From assembly GCA_011524905.1 (NCBI GenBank), contig WTJI01000048.1, forward strand, positions 26,045 to 90,044: a stretch of 64,000 nt of DNA, written 5' to 3'. This DNA is from Flavobacteriales bacterium (GTDB lineage: Bacteria; Bacteroidota; Bacteroidia; Flavobacteriales; Flavobacteriaceae). Below the pieces are notes generated by a model, which did no database searches, had not been told where the DNA came from, and saw only the letters and a program-made list of their open reading frames with translations. The position numbers and the translations under genes are program-made. Shown here piece after piece: positions 15,459 to 25,135 of this stretch. Numbering within the stretch: position 1 is the stretch's first letter; each line of letters starts with the position of its first letter.

Positions 15459-16897
15459 ATCTGTTTTCGTAACCGAGCTACAGGAAGTTCAAGTTGTTCC
15501 CTGTATTTGGCTACCGTTCGTCGTGCAACAGGGTAGCCTTTTTCTTTCAATAATTGAGACAGTTTACTATCCGTCAAAGGCTTTTTCTTATCCTCTTTGG
15601 CAATCAGATTTTCCAATATTTTTTTAATTTCAATGGTGGATACGTCTTCTCCATCCTCATTTTTCATGCCCTCAGAAAAGAAACTTTTCAATAATTTGGT
15701 GCCATAGGGGGTATCGATATATTTACTATTGGCCACCCGAGAAACAGTAGATATATCCATTTGAATGGTATCGGCTATATCTTTTAAAATCATTGGCTTT
15801 AAATGCTTTTCATCTCCGCTTAGAAAATAAGCCTTCTGATGCGCTACAATGGCATTGATGGTCATATATAAAGTATTGTACCGTTGTTCAATAGCTTCAA
15901 TAAACCATTTGGCTGCATCTAATTTTTGTTTGATAAATAACACTGCTTCCTCTTGGGATTTATTTTTTGTAGGGGCTTCTTTATAGCCTGCGAATAATTC
16001 CTTGTAAGCATTTGAAATTCTAAGTTCTGGTGCATTTCTACGGTTGAGCTCAACAGTTACTTGCCCGTTTTCTATGGTAAGAATAAAATCAGGAACAATG
16101 TGTGTATTTTGCGTTGAAGCATTAAGCGCGCCACCAGGTTTGGGATTCAATCGGGCGATGGTTGTAAAAATTTCTTTTAGCTGATCCTCTTCTATACCAA
16201 AGCGATCCATGAGCTTCTGATAATGCTTTTTTGTCAATTCGTCAAAAGCAGATTTGACGATTTCAAGTGCCAGCTGGGTTGTTTTGTTGGGTTGTTTTTT
16301 GCGCTCCAGTTGCAACAGTAAACATTCTTGTAAAGAGCGAGCTGCAACACCTGGAGGATCTAATTGTTGTACTTTTTTTAAGACGCGTAGGACGGCATCT
16401 TCGGTGACAAAAAGATTTTGAGTAAAGGCCAAGTCATCAACAATTTCAGGAACTGTTCGCCGGATATAACCACTGTCATCAACGCTACCTACTAAAAAAG
16501 TCGCAATGTCTTCCTCTTCTGGTTGGAGAATCAAATTTTGCAGCTGGGCACTTAACATTTGATGAAAACTAATTCCCCCAGCCAATGGCACATTTTTTTC
16601 CTCTTGATTAGAACTGTAATTAGATATCTGAGTTCGATACGCTGGGATATCGTCATCACTCAAATAACTATCTATATCAATATCCTGTGCGTCTATAGTT
16701 TGACTGTCTTCAAAATCATCCGGATCCGTTTCTTGATTGCTGAGTTCTCTGCCATTTTCTAAGGCAGGATTTTCTCCAATTTCAGCTTGAATTTTTTGTT
16801 CCAGTTCTTGGGTAGATAACTGAATCAACTTCATCAACTGGATTTGTTGAGGCGAGAGTTTTTGTGCTAGTTTTAATTGGAGCTGCTGCTTTATCAT
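15455..16897 (-). CDS. rpoN: RNA polymerase sigma-54 factor
   Basis: This is a 480-residue sigma-54. The glutamine-rich region I is at the start (KLSPQQIQLMKLIQLSTQELEQKI), followed by an acidic region II (about 50-80), the core-binding region, the helix-turn-helix (DISTVSRVANSKYIDTPYG) and the C-terminal RpoN box ARRTVAKYRE. All parts are present, so it should be functional. Sigma-54 needs AAA+ activators, none of which is encoded in the window. An exact TATCTTTG element lies 17 bases upstream of the ATG. Confidence 0.96.
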   Translation of the reverse strand: MIKQQLQLKLAQKLSPQQIQLMKLIQLSTQELEQKIQAEIGENPALENGRELSNQETDPDDFEDSQTIDAQDIDIDSYLSDDDIPAYRTQISNYSSNQEEKNVPLAGGISFHQMLSAQLQNLILQPEEEDIATFLVGSVDDSGYIRRTVPEIVDDLAFTQNLFVTEDAVLRVLKKVQQLDPPGVAARSLQECLLLQLERKKQPNKTTQLALEIVKSAFDELTKKHYQKLMDRFGIEEDQLKEIFTTIARLNPKPGGALNASTQNTHIVPDFILTIENGQVTVELNRRNAPELRISNAYKELFAGYKEAPTKNKSQEEAVLFIKQKLDAAKWFIEAIEQRYNTLYMTINAIVAHQKAYFLSGDEKHLKPMILKDIADTIQMDISTVSRVANSKYIDTPYGTKLLKSFFSEGMKNEDGEDVSTIEIKKILENLIAKEDKKKPLTDSKLSQLLKEKGYPVARRTVAKYREQLELPVARLRKQI

Positions 16898-16913
16898 AGC
16901 TTTTGTGCTAGCT

Positions 16914-16921
16914 CAAAGATA
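16914..16921 (-). promoter_or_regulatory. -7 element of rpoN
   Basis: On the minus strand the bases read TATCTTTG, an exact consensus match ending 17 bases before the rpoN ATG. No clear -33 TTG is visible. Confidence 0.45.
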
Positions 16922-16948
16922 CGAATTGCGGTAAAAATGTATAAATCT

Positions 16949-18379
16949 TTAAAAAGAAGCATTTTGTGGTGTACGAGGGAAAGGAATCACATCGCGGATA
17001 TTTCCCATGCCGGTAGTAAACTGAACCAAGCGTTCAAAACCTAAACCAAATCCAGAGTGGGGAACCGTTCCATATCTTCGAAGATCCAAATACCATTCTA
17101 ATTCTTTTGGATCAATTCCTTGTGCATCCATCCGGGCTTCAAGAACGTCTAAGCGTTCCTCTCTTTGTGAACCGCCTACCATTTCACCTATTCCAGGAAA
17201 CAAAATATCCATAGCACGAACTGTTTTCTGATCTTCATTTAAGCGCATATAAAATGCCTTGATCGTAGCGGGGTAGTCAAATAAAATAACAGGGCATTTA
17301 AAGTGCTTTTCGACTAAATATCGTTCATGTTCGCTCTGTAAATCAACGCCCCATTGGTCAACAGGAAATTTAAATTTTTTCTTTTTGTTGGGTTTAGAGT
17401 TGCGTAAAATCTCTATTGCATCGGTGTAAGGAATGCGTTTAAATTCATTGTCAATAATGAATCGAATTCTATCGATAAGCCCTAATTCACTTCGTTCTGC
17501 TTGGGGTTTGGTTTTCTCTTCTTGTTCCAAGCGTTGGTCGAGAAAGTTTAAATCTTCCTGGCAATGATCCAGTACGTAACCTAAAACACTTTTGATAAAA
17601 GCTTCCGCCAAGTCCATATTGTCCTCTAATTCATAGAAAGCCATTTCTGGTTCGATCATCCAAAATTCTGCTAAGTGTCGTGTAGTATTTGAATTTTCGG
17701 CCCGAAAGGTTGGACCAAAGGTGTAGACATTACCAAGACCAAGGGCGTAGGTTTCTGCCTCTAGTTGTCCTGAGACCGTCAGATTGGTTTCTTTGGCAAA
17801 AAAATCGGCCTTATAATCTACAGCTCCCTCCTCTGTACGCGGTGGGTTGTCCGCATCCAAAGTAGTTACCCGAAACATTTCACCTGCTCCTTCGGCATCG
17901 CTACCAGTGATGATGGGGGTGTGAACATAAGAAAATCCTTCATTTCTAAAGAACTGATGAACTGCAAAAGCTAAGGCAGAACGAACTCGCATTACGGCAC
18001 TAAATGTGTTGGTTCGTATGCGTAAATGGGCTTGTTCACGTAAGAATTCAAAGCTGTGTTTTTTGGGCTGAATTGGGTACTTGTCTGGGTCAGCTGTACC
18101 CAAAACAACTACCTGATCTACTTGTACTTCGACCGACTGTCCTTTTCCCTGACTTTTAACCAACGTACCGACCAGTGATAGTGCTGCGCCTGTAGTGATT
18201 TGTTTTAAGATTTTTTCTTCAAGATTTTCAAAATCAACAACGCATTGTAGGTTGTGCAAGCTAGAACCATCGTTTAGGGCTATAAACCGGTTAGCCCGGA
18301 AAGTGCGTACCCAACCCTTGACCGCTACCTGTTTTCCTACATATTCGGTCTCATTTAAGAGCGTTGTTATTTTAATCAT
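16949..18379 (-). CDS. asnS: asparaginyl-tRNA synthetase
   Basis: This 476-residue class II synthetase charges tRNA-Asn. The N-terminal OB-fold anticodon-binding domain ([22 protein letters not shown]) is followed by the class II catalytic core, including [19 protein letters not shown], motif 2 ([26 protein letters not shown]) and motif 3 ([12 protein letters not shown]). These features indicate AsnS and not AspS. Length and domain order are standard. Confidence 0.97.
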   Translation of the reverse strand: MIKITTLLNETEYVGKQVAVKGWVRTFRANRFIALNDGSSLHNLQCVVDFENLEEKILKQITTGAALSLVGTLVKSQGKGQSVEVQVDQVVVLGTADPDKYPIQPKKHSFEFLREQAHLRIRTNTFSAVMRVRSALAFAVHQFFRNEGFSYVHTPIITGSDAEGAGEMFRVTTLDADNPPRTEEGAVDYKADFFAKETNLTVSGQLEAETYALGLGNVYTFGPTFRAENSNTTRHLAEFWMIEPEMAFYELEDNMDLAEAFIKSVLGYVLDHCQEDLNFLDQRLEQEEKTKPQAERSELGLIDRIRFIIDNEFKRIPYTDAIEILRNSKPNKKKKFKFPVDQWGVDLQSEHERYLVEKHFKCPVILFDYPATIKAFYMRLNEDQKTVRAMDILFPGIGEMVGGSQREERLDVLEARMDAQGIDPKELEWYLDLRRYGTVPHSGFGLGFERLVQFTTGMGNIRDVIPFPRTPQNASF

Positions 18380-18395
18380 TTTCCAAATTTTGCAG

Positions 18396-18403
18396 CAAAG
18401 ATA
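18396..18403 (-). promoter_or_regulatory. -7 element of asnS
   Basis: The minus strand reads TATCTTTG, exact to consensus, 17 bases before the asnS ATG. A TTG lies 24 bases further upstream, a slightly long spacing for the -33 box. Confidence 0.45.
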
Positions 18404-18432
18404 AAGCTAATTCTTTTGTTTGAGCACCAAGG

Positions 18433-20817
18433 TTAAGACTGTTGTTGGCGCTCTACGATTTTGATTTTAGGTTCTTTCAGTACCCTTTCGTTACTAAAAC
18501 TGTCTGCTAAGGATATCAATAATGAGGGCAATAAAATTAAGTTGGCTAGCATGGCAAATAATAGGGTAACCGCTACTAAACCTCCAAGAGCACGAGTTCC
18601 TCCAAAATTAGAGCTCATAAAAACAATGAAACCAAAAAACAACACAACTGAAGTATAAAACATACTAATGCCTGTCTCTTTCAGTGCGGCATAAACCGAT
18701 CGTTTGATTTTCCAATTTGATGCAATAAGTTCTTGCCGGTATTTAGCCAGAAAGTGAATGGTGTCATCAACTGAAATACCAAAAGCAATACTAAAAACTA
18801 AAATGGTGGAGGGTTTAAGGGGAATTCCAGTAAAGCCCATTACACCCGCAGTAATAATTAAGGGTAACAAGTTTGGCAACAACGAGACAACAATCATTTT
18901 AAAAGAACGGAACATATAGGCCATAAATAATGCGATCAAGACAATAGCCAATAAGAGTGATAAAAATAAATTCTTGATTAAATAATGCGTTCCTTTCAAG
19001 AAAAGCAAAGATTTACCAGTAAGTTCAACGGCATATCTGCTATCGGGAAAAATCCTTTTAATGGCTTTGACCAGTTCACTTTCAATTTCTTCCATTCGGT
19101 CTGTAGGAACGTCGCGCATAAAGGTTGTAAGTCGCCCAATTTGCCCTGTAATGTCAACATAATTGGCCAGTAGATCTCCATCTCCAGAAGCATTGTTGAT
19201 GTAGGGGAGTATAAATCTATTTTCTTGGACTGTAGGTAATTGGTAGTAATTCACATTTCCGTTATAGTAGGCTTGCTTGGCATATTTGTAACCATTGACT
19301 ACAGAAATAGGCTGAGACAATTCTGGGATTTCTTGAATGACTTCATGCAAACGATTGATTCGTCGAAGTGTTGACAAACTGTATATCCCATTAGGGCGCT
19401 GGGCATCTATACTAATTTCGAGCGGGACTATTCCATTAAATTGATCTTCGAAAAACAGTATATCTTCAAAAAAAGCCGCTTTTTTGGGCATGTCTTCAAT
19501 AATACTGCCTGAAATCTGAACTTGATAAATACCAATAATTCCTAAGATCAAACCAATGAGCGATACGGTATAGACACCAATTTTTTTATGCCGTACAATG
19601 GATTCCATTGTTTTAACAATCTGATCGATCCATTTGTTTTTTAAATGTTTTAGATGTTTGGCGTTGGGGCGTGGTAAAAAACTATAGATGATCGGAATCA
19701 TAAACAAAGACAGTAAGAAAATTCCAATGATATTGATGGAAGCTACAATTCCAAATTCTTTTAAAATTTTGCTGTTGGTCAGGATAAAGGTGGCAAAGCC
19801 CGAAGCAGTCGTTAGATTGGTCATGAGGGTTGCATTCCCAATTTTTGTGATAACACGCTGTAATGACTTGGCTTGATTGCCGTGTTTGGCAACTTCGAGT
19901 TGGTATTTGTTGATCAAAAAAATGCAGTTGGGTACCCCAATGACAATAATCAATGGTGGAATTAGGGCCGTAAGTACGGTAATTTCGTATCGTAAAAAGC
20001 CAAGCACCCCAAAGGCCCACATCACACCAATAAGAACGACCAGCAGGGAAATAAATGTAGCTCGAAATGAACGAAAAAATAGAAAGAAAATTAAAGAGGT
20101 CAACAAGGTGGCGAAAAGAACAAATAGTCCAATTTCATCGACAATATTTTGTGCATTTAGGGTCCGAACATAGGGCATGCCCGATATTCGAAGATCAGTT
20201 TTATTTTCCGCCTCAAAGTTTTCAATGGTAGGAATCAATTCTTGAAATATAAAATCTTTACGACGGGCCGTATTGACTATGTCCTTTTTCATATACACCA
20301 GAGAACGAATCGTTTCTGTTTGCGGATTAAAAAGAAGGTCTTTATAAAATGGGAGCTCTAAAAACAGTTTTTGTTTGAATTGATCCAATTGTTGCTGATT
20401 GACCTTTCCTTTTGGGAGTAGTGGAGAAAACTCAAATTTTTTCGCCGTAGTGTTTTTTGTCAGTTCCTTTAGGTTTTCGACAGATAGGACACTTTCAATT
20501 TCAGGGAATGCTGTAATTTTTTGATTAAAGGCCTGCCACGCCTCTATATTTGTAGGACTAAAAAAACCACTGTCTTGTAAGGCAATAACAATCAAATTGC
20601 CTTCTTCGCCAAAAGTTGACAAGAATTTTTGATAACGTTGATTTTCAGGATGTTTGTCAGGTAATAGGTTAGCTTCCGTGTAGGTGAATTGCATGTGTTT
20701 CCACTGTGAAGCCCAGAACAAGGTGGTACCCAAAACCCCTAGTAAGATCAGGATACGGTTTCTGAGGATAAAACGTGCAATGCTTCCCCAAAAATCAAAC
20801 TGCTTTTTCTTTTTCAT
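18433..20817 (-). CDS. MMPL/RND superfamily transporter
   Basis: This is a protein of about 794 residues with the RND fold: one helix near the N terminus, a large periplasmic loop, a block of five or six helices (about 210-380), then a second loop and helix block (about 600-790). The motif GISVDDTIHFLAKYR in the second half carries the acidic pair used for proton coupling. There are two halves but no tripartite-pump features, so it belongs with MMPL/SSD-type exporters of lipids or other hydrophobic molecules; the substrate is unknown. The chosen ATG (20817) is five codons inside the longest frame (20832). Confidence 0.88.
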   Translation of the reverse strand: MKKKKQFDFWGSIARFILRNRILILLGVLGTTLFWASQWKHMQFTYTEANLLPDKHPENQRYQKFLSTFGEEGNLIVIALQDSGFFSPTNIEAWQAFNQKITAFPEIESVLSVENLKELTKNTTAKKFEFSPLLPKGKVNQQQLDQFKQKLFLELPFYKDLLFNPQTETIRSLVYMKKDIVNTARRKDFIFQELIPTIENFEAENKTDLRISGMPYVRTLNAQNIVDEIGLFVLFATLLTSLIFFLFFRSFRATFISLLVVLIGVMWAFGVLGFLRYEITVLTALIPPLIIVIGVPNCIFLINKYQLEVAKHGNQAKSLQRVITKIGNATLMTNLTTASGFATFILTNSKILKEFGIVASINIIGIFLLSLFMIPIIYSFLPRPNAKHLKHLKNKWIDQIVKTMESIVRHKKIGVYTVSLIGLILGIIGIYQVQISGSIIEDMPKKAAFFEDILFFEDQFNGIVPLEISIDAQRPNGIYSLSTLRRINRLHEVIQEIPELSQPISVVNGYKYAKQAYYNGNVNYYQLPTVQENRFILPYINNASGDGDLLANYVDITGQIGRLTTFMRDVPTDRMEEIESELVKAIKRIFPDSRYAVELTGKSLLFLKGTHYLIKNLFLSLLLAIVLIALFMAYMFRSFKMIVVSLLPNLLPLIITAGVMGFTGIPLKPSTILVFSIAFGISVDDTIHFLAKYRQELIASNWKIKRSVYAALKETGISMFYTSVVLFFGFIVFMSSNFGGTRALGGLVAVTLLFAMLANLILLPSLLISLADSFSNERVLKEPKIKIVERQQQS

Positions 20818-20844
20818 AGCCTTGGAGAGCAACCCAAATTGGGT

Positions 20845-21399
20845 TTAAACCGTTAGGATTTCTTTTTCCTTTTGCAGGAAAATCTGATCTACTTTTTTAA
20901 TATATGTATCAGTGAGCTCTTGGATATCGACTTCGAAATTTTTTTGAATGTCTTCTGAAGCATCAACTTTTTTGATCTCTTGATTAGCATCTTTACGAAC
21001 CGAACGGATACTTATTTTACTGTTTTCCGTTTCTGCTTTGGCCAGTTTAACCAGTTCTTTCCGACGTTCTTCTGTCAAAGGGGGAATTGAAATGATAATA
21101 CTTTCCCCGTTGTTCATCGGAGTAAACCCAAGGTTAGCGACCAAGATAGCTTTTTCAATGTCTGCCAGCATAGTTTTTTCCCAAGGTTGAACGCTTAGGG
21201 TGCGTGCATCTGGAGTGTTGATGTTGGCAACTTGACTCAAGGGGGTCTGAGAGCCATAATAATCAACCTGGACTGTTGAAAGCATTACTGGATTGGCTTT
21301 TCCTGCGCGTATATTGAGTAGTTCTTTTTCTAGATGCTCAATCGATTGTTCCATTCGTTCTTTAGATGTCGCAACGATAAATTCAAGTTCTTCATTCAT
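20845..21399 (-). CDS. frr: ribosome recycling factor
   Basis: This protein, with EF-G, splits the post-termination ribosome. It has 184 residues from the ATG at 21399; an upstream TTG (21408) would add three residues. The family features are visible: the N-terminal helix with LEKELLNIRAGKANPVML, the strand YYGSQTPLSQVANI and the C-terminal helices ISIPPLTEERRKELVKLAK and DQIFLQKEKEIL. The start is 12 bases after the pyrH stop, and frr follows pyrH as in many bacteria. Confidence 0.97.
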   Translation of the reverse strand: MNEELEFIVATSKERMEQSIEHLEKELLNIRAGKANPVMLSTVQVDYYGSQTPLSQVANINTPDARTLSVQPWEKTMLADIEKAILVANLGFTPMNNGESIIISIPPLTEERRKELVKLAKAETENSKISIRSVRKDANQEIKKVDASEDIQKNFEVDIQELTDTYIKKVDQIFLQKEKEILTV

Positions 21400-21411
21400 A
21401 ATTTGCAAATT

Positions 21412-22119
21412 TTATAAAAAGACTCGGGTACCAATATTTTCACCTTGAACGATCTTTTTTAGATTCCCACGGGTGTTCATGTCAAAAACGATAATGGGTA
21501 ATTCATTTTCTTGGCTCAATGTAAAAGCAGTTGTATCCATTACTTTTAAGCCTTTTTGGAGAACATCATCAAAGGATAAAGTATCGAATTTGATGGCACT
21601 TTTATTTTTTTCAGGGTCTTCGTTGTAAATACCATCAACACGGGTGCCTTTGAGAATCACATCCGCATTAATTTCTACAGCACGCAAAACGGCTGCTGAA
21701 TCAGTGGTGAAATAGGGGTTTCCGGTTCCTGATCCAAAAATCACAACCCGCCCTTTTTCGAGGTGTCTGGTCGCCTTTCTTTTGATAAAAGGTTCTGCAA
21801 TGGCTTCAATCTTAATGGCCGTTTGCAATCGTGTAGGAATCGCATTGTTTTCTAAGGCGCTTTGGAGCGCTAGTCCATTAATTACGGTGGCCAGCATCCC
21901 CATGTAGTCGGCTTGTACACGATCCATTCCCTTGCTGGCACCCGACACGCCACGAAATATATTTCCACCACCAATCACGATAGCGATTTCGATTCCCATC
22001 TCATGTAATCCTTTTATTTCCTTGGCATAGTCATCTAAGCGTTGGGGATCGATTCCATGGCTTTGATTACCCATAAGGGCTTCTCCACTTAATTTGAGTA
22101 AAATTCTTTTGTATTTCAT
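21412..22119 (-). CDS. pyrH: uridylate kinase (UMP kinase)
   Basis: This 235-residue amino-acid-kinase-fold enzyme phosphorylates UMP to UDP. The motifs are [41 protein letters not shown] and [16 protein letters not shown], all at the usual positions for hexameric bacterial PyrH. It is co-transcribed with frr. A good Bacteroidota promoter lies 18 bases upstream of the ATG. Confidence 0.98.
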   Translation of the reverse strand: MKYKRILLKLSGEALMGNQSHGIDPQRLDDYAKEIKGLHEMGIEIAIVIGGGNIFRGVSGASKGMDRVQADYMGMLATVINGLALQSALENNAIPTRLQTAIKIEAIAEPFIKRKATRHLEKGRVVIFGSGTGNPYFTTDSAAVLRAVEINADVILKGTRVDGIYNEDPEKNKSAIKFDTLSFDDVLQKGLKVMDTTAFTLSQENELPIIVFDMNTRGNLKKIVQGENIGTRVFL

Positions 22120-22136
22120 TGGCCCGAGCGTTCGAG

Positions 22137-22163
22137 CAAATATACGTAATCAAACAAGATCAA
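22137..22163 (-). promoter_or_regulatory. pyrH-frr promoter
   Basis: On the minus strand a TTG (complement of 22161-22163), a 16-base spacer and TATATTTG (complement of 22137-22144) match the Bacteroidota -33/-7 consensus. The leader would be about 13 bases. I saw nothing else in the 290 bases between pyrH and truB. Confidence 0.55.
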
Positions 22164-22409
22164 GGAAATGAGGTTATATGATTACACAGCCAGACTTTTG
22201 GAACAAGATTTATTTTGTCAAAGTATTTTACACAAAAGCCACCTCTATTTTATTTACACTCTTGTTGTGGCTTCATATTGATTGGATCTATGGGTGATTG
22301 AGACAAATTATTTGAAAAGACAGGCGGTATACGTCTGATATTACAGCTCGTTATTTAGATTCTATGGCTATGCCATTTTGGTAAAATAAATCTTCTACTA
22401 AACTGCTAC

Positions 22410-23120
22410 TTATTGTGCAGTAAGTTCATCTATCAATGCTTGCAAATTGTAAGCGTCCTCCACAGTGTATTTGCCAATTTTTGTCCGTCTGAGTTGTGTC
22501 AGGTGTGCTCCAGATTGAAGTTTTTGTCCAAAATCGTGGGCCAAGGAACGGATATAGGTTCCTTTACTACAATTGACTTTAAAGGCTATTTCAGGAAAAG
22601 CGGAGCTGTCGATTTCAAATTTATTGATTTGGATTTTCCTTTCTGGCACAGCTACTTGGTTTCCCTTTCTGGCGTGTTCGTATAATCGTGTTCCTTCTTT
22701 TTTAATAGCTGAAAATACGGGCGGTTTTTGAAGTAGATCACCTAAAAATTGTTTTTGGATTTGGACTAAATCTTCTTTTTTGATGTGTGCTGTTGGAAAG
22801 GTTTTATCGATATCGGTCTCTAAATCATATGAAGGGGTAGTGGCACCCAGCAAAAAGCAGCCCGTATATTGCTTTTCCATGCTTTGATAGGAATCAATTT
22901 TCTTCGTCCATTTTCCGACGCATAGGATCAAAAGTCCTGTGGCCAGCGGATCTAAAGTTCCGGCATGTCCTACTTTTATTTTTTTGAGGCCAAGTCTTTT
23001 CTTCAAGGCCCAACGTACCTTATTGACAACCTGAAATGAAGTCCAATGTAAGGGTTTATCAACCAAGAGGAACTGGCCCTTGAGCCATTGTTCTTGGGTA
23101 AGACTAGCCAACGAATCCAT
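22410..23120 (-). CDS. truB: tRNA pseudouridine(55) synthase
   Basis: This 236-residue enzyme makes pseudouridine 55 in the T loop of tRNAs. The catalytic motif is GHAGTLDPLATGLL with the nucleophilic Asp; KPLHWTSFQVVNKV at the N terminus and CSKGTYIRSLAHDFG are also typical. The C-terminal domain is short, as in other Bacteroidota. The first 17 bases overlap the end of uppP, so the genes are translationally linked. Confidence 0.97.
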   Translation of the reverse strand: MDSLASLTQEQWLKGQFLLVDKPLHWTSFQVVNKVRWALKKRLGLKKIKVGHAGTLDPLATGLLILCVGKWTKKIDSYQSMEKQYTGCFLLGATTPSYDLETDIDKTFPTAHIKKEDLVQIQKQFLGDLLQKPPVFSAIKKEGTRLYEHARKGNQVAVPERKIQINKFEIDSSAFPEIAFKVNCSKGTYIRSLAHDFGQKLQSGAHLTQLRRTKIGKYTVEDAYNLQALIDELTAQ

Positions 23121-23895
23121 ACAACAGTGCCAAGGTGCCTACCACGAAACAGTAGTAAGCAAAATACTTAAGTTGGCTGTTTTTGACCAGCGCTATCATC
23201 CAACGACAGGCAAAAATTCCCGTTAACAAAGCTGTTGTAAAGCCAAGCGTTAAAGGAAGTAAATCTATGGTAATTGCTGTGCTTTCAGCATCGAGGATGC
23301 TCTTTGATAAACTACCAAAAATCAATGGGATGACCATAAGAAATGAAAAACGCGCAGCATTTTCACGACTAATTCCCAATAAAACAGCAGATGCGATAGT
23401 AGCACCACTCCGCGAAACCCCTGGCAAAATGGCAATGGCCTGTGCGATACCAATCCAAAATGCATTTTGACTGTTGAGTACTTTTTTTGTATCCACGGGT
23501 CTATCTGCCAAATGCAGAAGAAAACCGGTTGCTAATAGAGCACCACCAACCAAAAATAGATTGCCATCGAATAAGGTCGCAATTTTTTCTTCAAAAAATA
23601 GTCCGATAAAGGCAGCAGGAATCATTGAAATAATGATGTGTAAAGTAAAAAGCCAACTGTTACTTTTCTTAACAAGCAAACCCGTGAGTATCTCCCCTAT
23701 GTCTTTTCGAAATACAATTAGCGTACTTAGTGCTGTTGCCGTATGAAGTACGATGGTCAGAATTAAACCTTCTTCAGGACCTGTATGTCCTAGAATTACT
23801 TTGGCAAGCTCCAAATGCCCGCTCGAGGATACGGGTAAAAATTCCGTTAAACCCTGTACCAAACCCAGTAAAATGGCTGAGAGAATCTCCATCAT
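23104..23895 (-). CDS. uppP: undecaprenyl-diphosphate phosphatase
   Basis: This 263-residue integral membrane enzyme recycles the lipid carrier for peptidoglycan by dephosphorylating undecaprenyl diphosphate. The motifs GLTEFLPVSSSGHL (acidic motif near the N terminus) and LPGVSRSGATIASAVLLGI are both intact. About eight membrane helices are evident. The start ATG overlaps the stop of the DUF3098 gene (ATGA), indicating coupling; a second ATG one codon later is equally possible. Confidence 0.96.
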   Translation of the reverse strand: MMEILSAILLGLVQGLTEFLPVSSSGHLELAKVILGHTGPEEGLILTIVLHTATALSTLIVFRKDIGEILTGLLVKKSNSWLFTLHIIISMIPAAFIGLFFEEKIATLFDGNLFLVGGALLATGFLLHLADRPVDTKKVLNSQNAFWIGIAQAIAILPGVSRSGATIASAVLLGISRENAARFSFLMVIPLIFGSLSKSILDAESTAITIDLLPLTLGFTTALLTGIFACRWMIALVKNSQLKYFAYYCFVVGTLALLYGFVG

Positions 23896-24128
23896 TTTTC
23901 GGATTTGACTAGAATGGAATAAATAGCTATCCCAAAGCCAAGGAGAACCAAAGAAGGGGCAAGGCGTATCCGGCGGAAACTAAAAATTTCTGGATTAAAT
24001 ACGGTGGGATCTTCACTACCCCCACCAGCCATGAGGATAAAACCGAGGGCAATCACGGCTATCGCAATTCCTAGAATCTGGTAATTCTTTTTGTCGAAAA
24101 TGAAAGTTTTTTTCTTTTTTGTCTCCAT
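23892..24128 (-). CDS. DUF3098 family two-helix membrane protein
   Basis: This is a 78-residue protein with a basic start (ETKKKKTFIFDKKNYQILG) and two membrane helices (about 17-37 and 53-72). The glycine-rich GGGSEDPTVFNPEIFSF between them matches the DUF3098 family, found between ftsX and uppP in Bacteroidota. Its function is unknown. The constant place beside the division gene ftsX and the carrier phosphatase uppP suggests a cell-envelope role. Confidence 0.85.
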   Translation of the reverse strand: METKKKKTFIFDKKNYQILGIAIAVIALGFILMAGGGSEDPTVFNPEIFSFRRIRLAPSLVLLGFGIAIYSILVKSEK

Positions 24129-24137
24129 AAATAAAGC

Positions 24138-25091
24138 TTAATAAACAGCATCGGTTTTTAAGTTGAGGTACATCTGTGTCGCAAAAAAAGTACTGAAGTA
24201 AGTAATACTAACACCAAGGACTAAAACGACAACCAATACTGTGACAGGTTCTTGTGGATTTTGAAGAATACGTAACTCAGGAAAACGTTCATTTAATTCC
24301 CAAACCACAGCTGCTATTCCTACAGTGGCGATTAGTGAGGCGATTAATCCTAAAAGAACATGGGTGCGAATAAAGGGCTTGCGTATAAAACGTTTGTGAG
24401 CGCCCACCAGTTGCATCGTCTTGATGACAAAACGCTTTGAGTGAATTGATAATCGTATTGAGCTATTAATCAGTAACATAGCAACAATAACGAACACCAC
24501 AGTAGCAAATAGTAACCAATATGAAATTTTCTCAATGTTGGTATCTAGTAAATCCAATAACGGACGATCATAGCTTATTTCATTGATGAAGGTATATTTT
24601 TCGAAAGACTGACTTATATTTTGAACATAATCAGGTGTTGCATAGGCGGCATTGAAATATATATCTACAGAAGCCAGCAAGGGGTTATAACCCAAAAACT
24701 CCATAAAATCTTCTCCAATTTCACGGGTGTGAATGACAGCGGCTTCTTCTTTTGTAATCCAAATCGCTTTTTTAGTGGCTGGGTTGAGTTGTAAGGTTTT
24801 TACCAGTTGTTGAATTTCGATTTCTTTGGCATCATCCTTAATGTAGAGGGTCAAGGCAATTTGCTCTTTGAAATGATCGGCTACCTTTTTAGAATTAAGT
24901 AGCAAGGTTCCGAGTATCCCAACAAGAAATAAGACCAAAGAAATGCTGATAACAACTGAAAAGTAGGTATTCCTTAAACGTCTTTTTTGAAATCGTTCTT
25001 CAGCGGATTTTTGCAAGGCACAAATTTTATCCCGTAAAGGTAAAAAAAACAATAGACAGCTAGTGCTTTTGAGTCTTTCAAACTTTTTCAT
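24138..25091 (-). CDS. ftsX: cell division protein FtsX
   Basis: This FtsX-type membrane protein partners the ATPase FtsE to control peptidoglycan hydrolases during division. One helix (about 47-70) is followed by a periplasmic domain (about 75-175) and three helices (about 195-220, 245-265 and 285-305) in the FtsX arrangement. The start is uncertain: ATG 25091 gives a 23-residue stretch before the region that starts most homologues, and a TTG at 25016 (MQKSAEERFQKRR) would give the usual N terminus. ftsE is not adjacent, as is common in this phylum. It is divergent from leuS. Confidence 0.88.
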   Translation of the reverse strand: MKKFERLKSTSCLLFFLPLRDKICALQKSAEERFQKRRLRNTYFSVVISISLVLFLVGILGTLLLNSKKVADHFKEQIALTLYIKDDAKEIEIQQLVKTLQLNPATKKAIWITKEEAAVIHTREIGEDFMEFLGYNPLLASVDIYFNAAYATPDYVQNISQSFEKYTFINEISYDRPLLDLLDTNIEKISYWLLFATVVFVIVAMLLINSSIRLSIHSKRFVIKTMQLVGAHKRFIRKPFIRTHVLLGLIASLIATVGIAAVVWELNERFPELRILQNPQEPVTVLVVVLVLGVSITYFSTFFATQMYLNLKTDAVY

Positions 25092-25107
25092 TCTCACTTC
25101 AGAATCC

Positions 25108-25115
25108 TATTTTTG
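25108..25115 (+). promoter_or_regulatory. -7 element of leuS
   Basis: TATTTTTG, an exact consensus match. Its last base is the first base of the GTG at 25115, so that GTG cannot be the start codon. The GTG at 25136, 21 bases on, fits. Confidence 0.5.
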
Positions 25116-25135
25116 TGTTTTTTAAAAGTAAGAGC

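Noticed and set aside
22120..22409. 290-base gap between pyrH and truB
   Set aside because: Beyond the pyrH promoter I saw no ORF with coding character, no hairpin with a T tract and no RNA gene.
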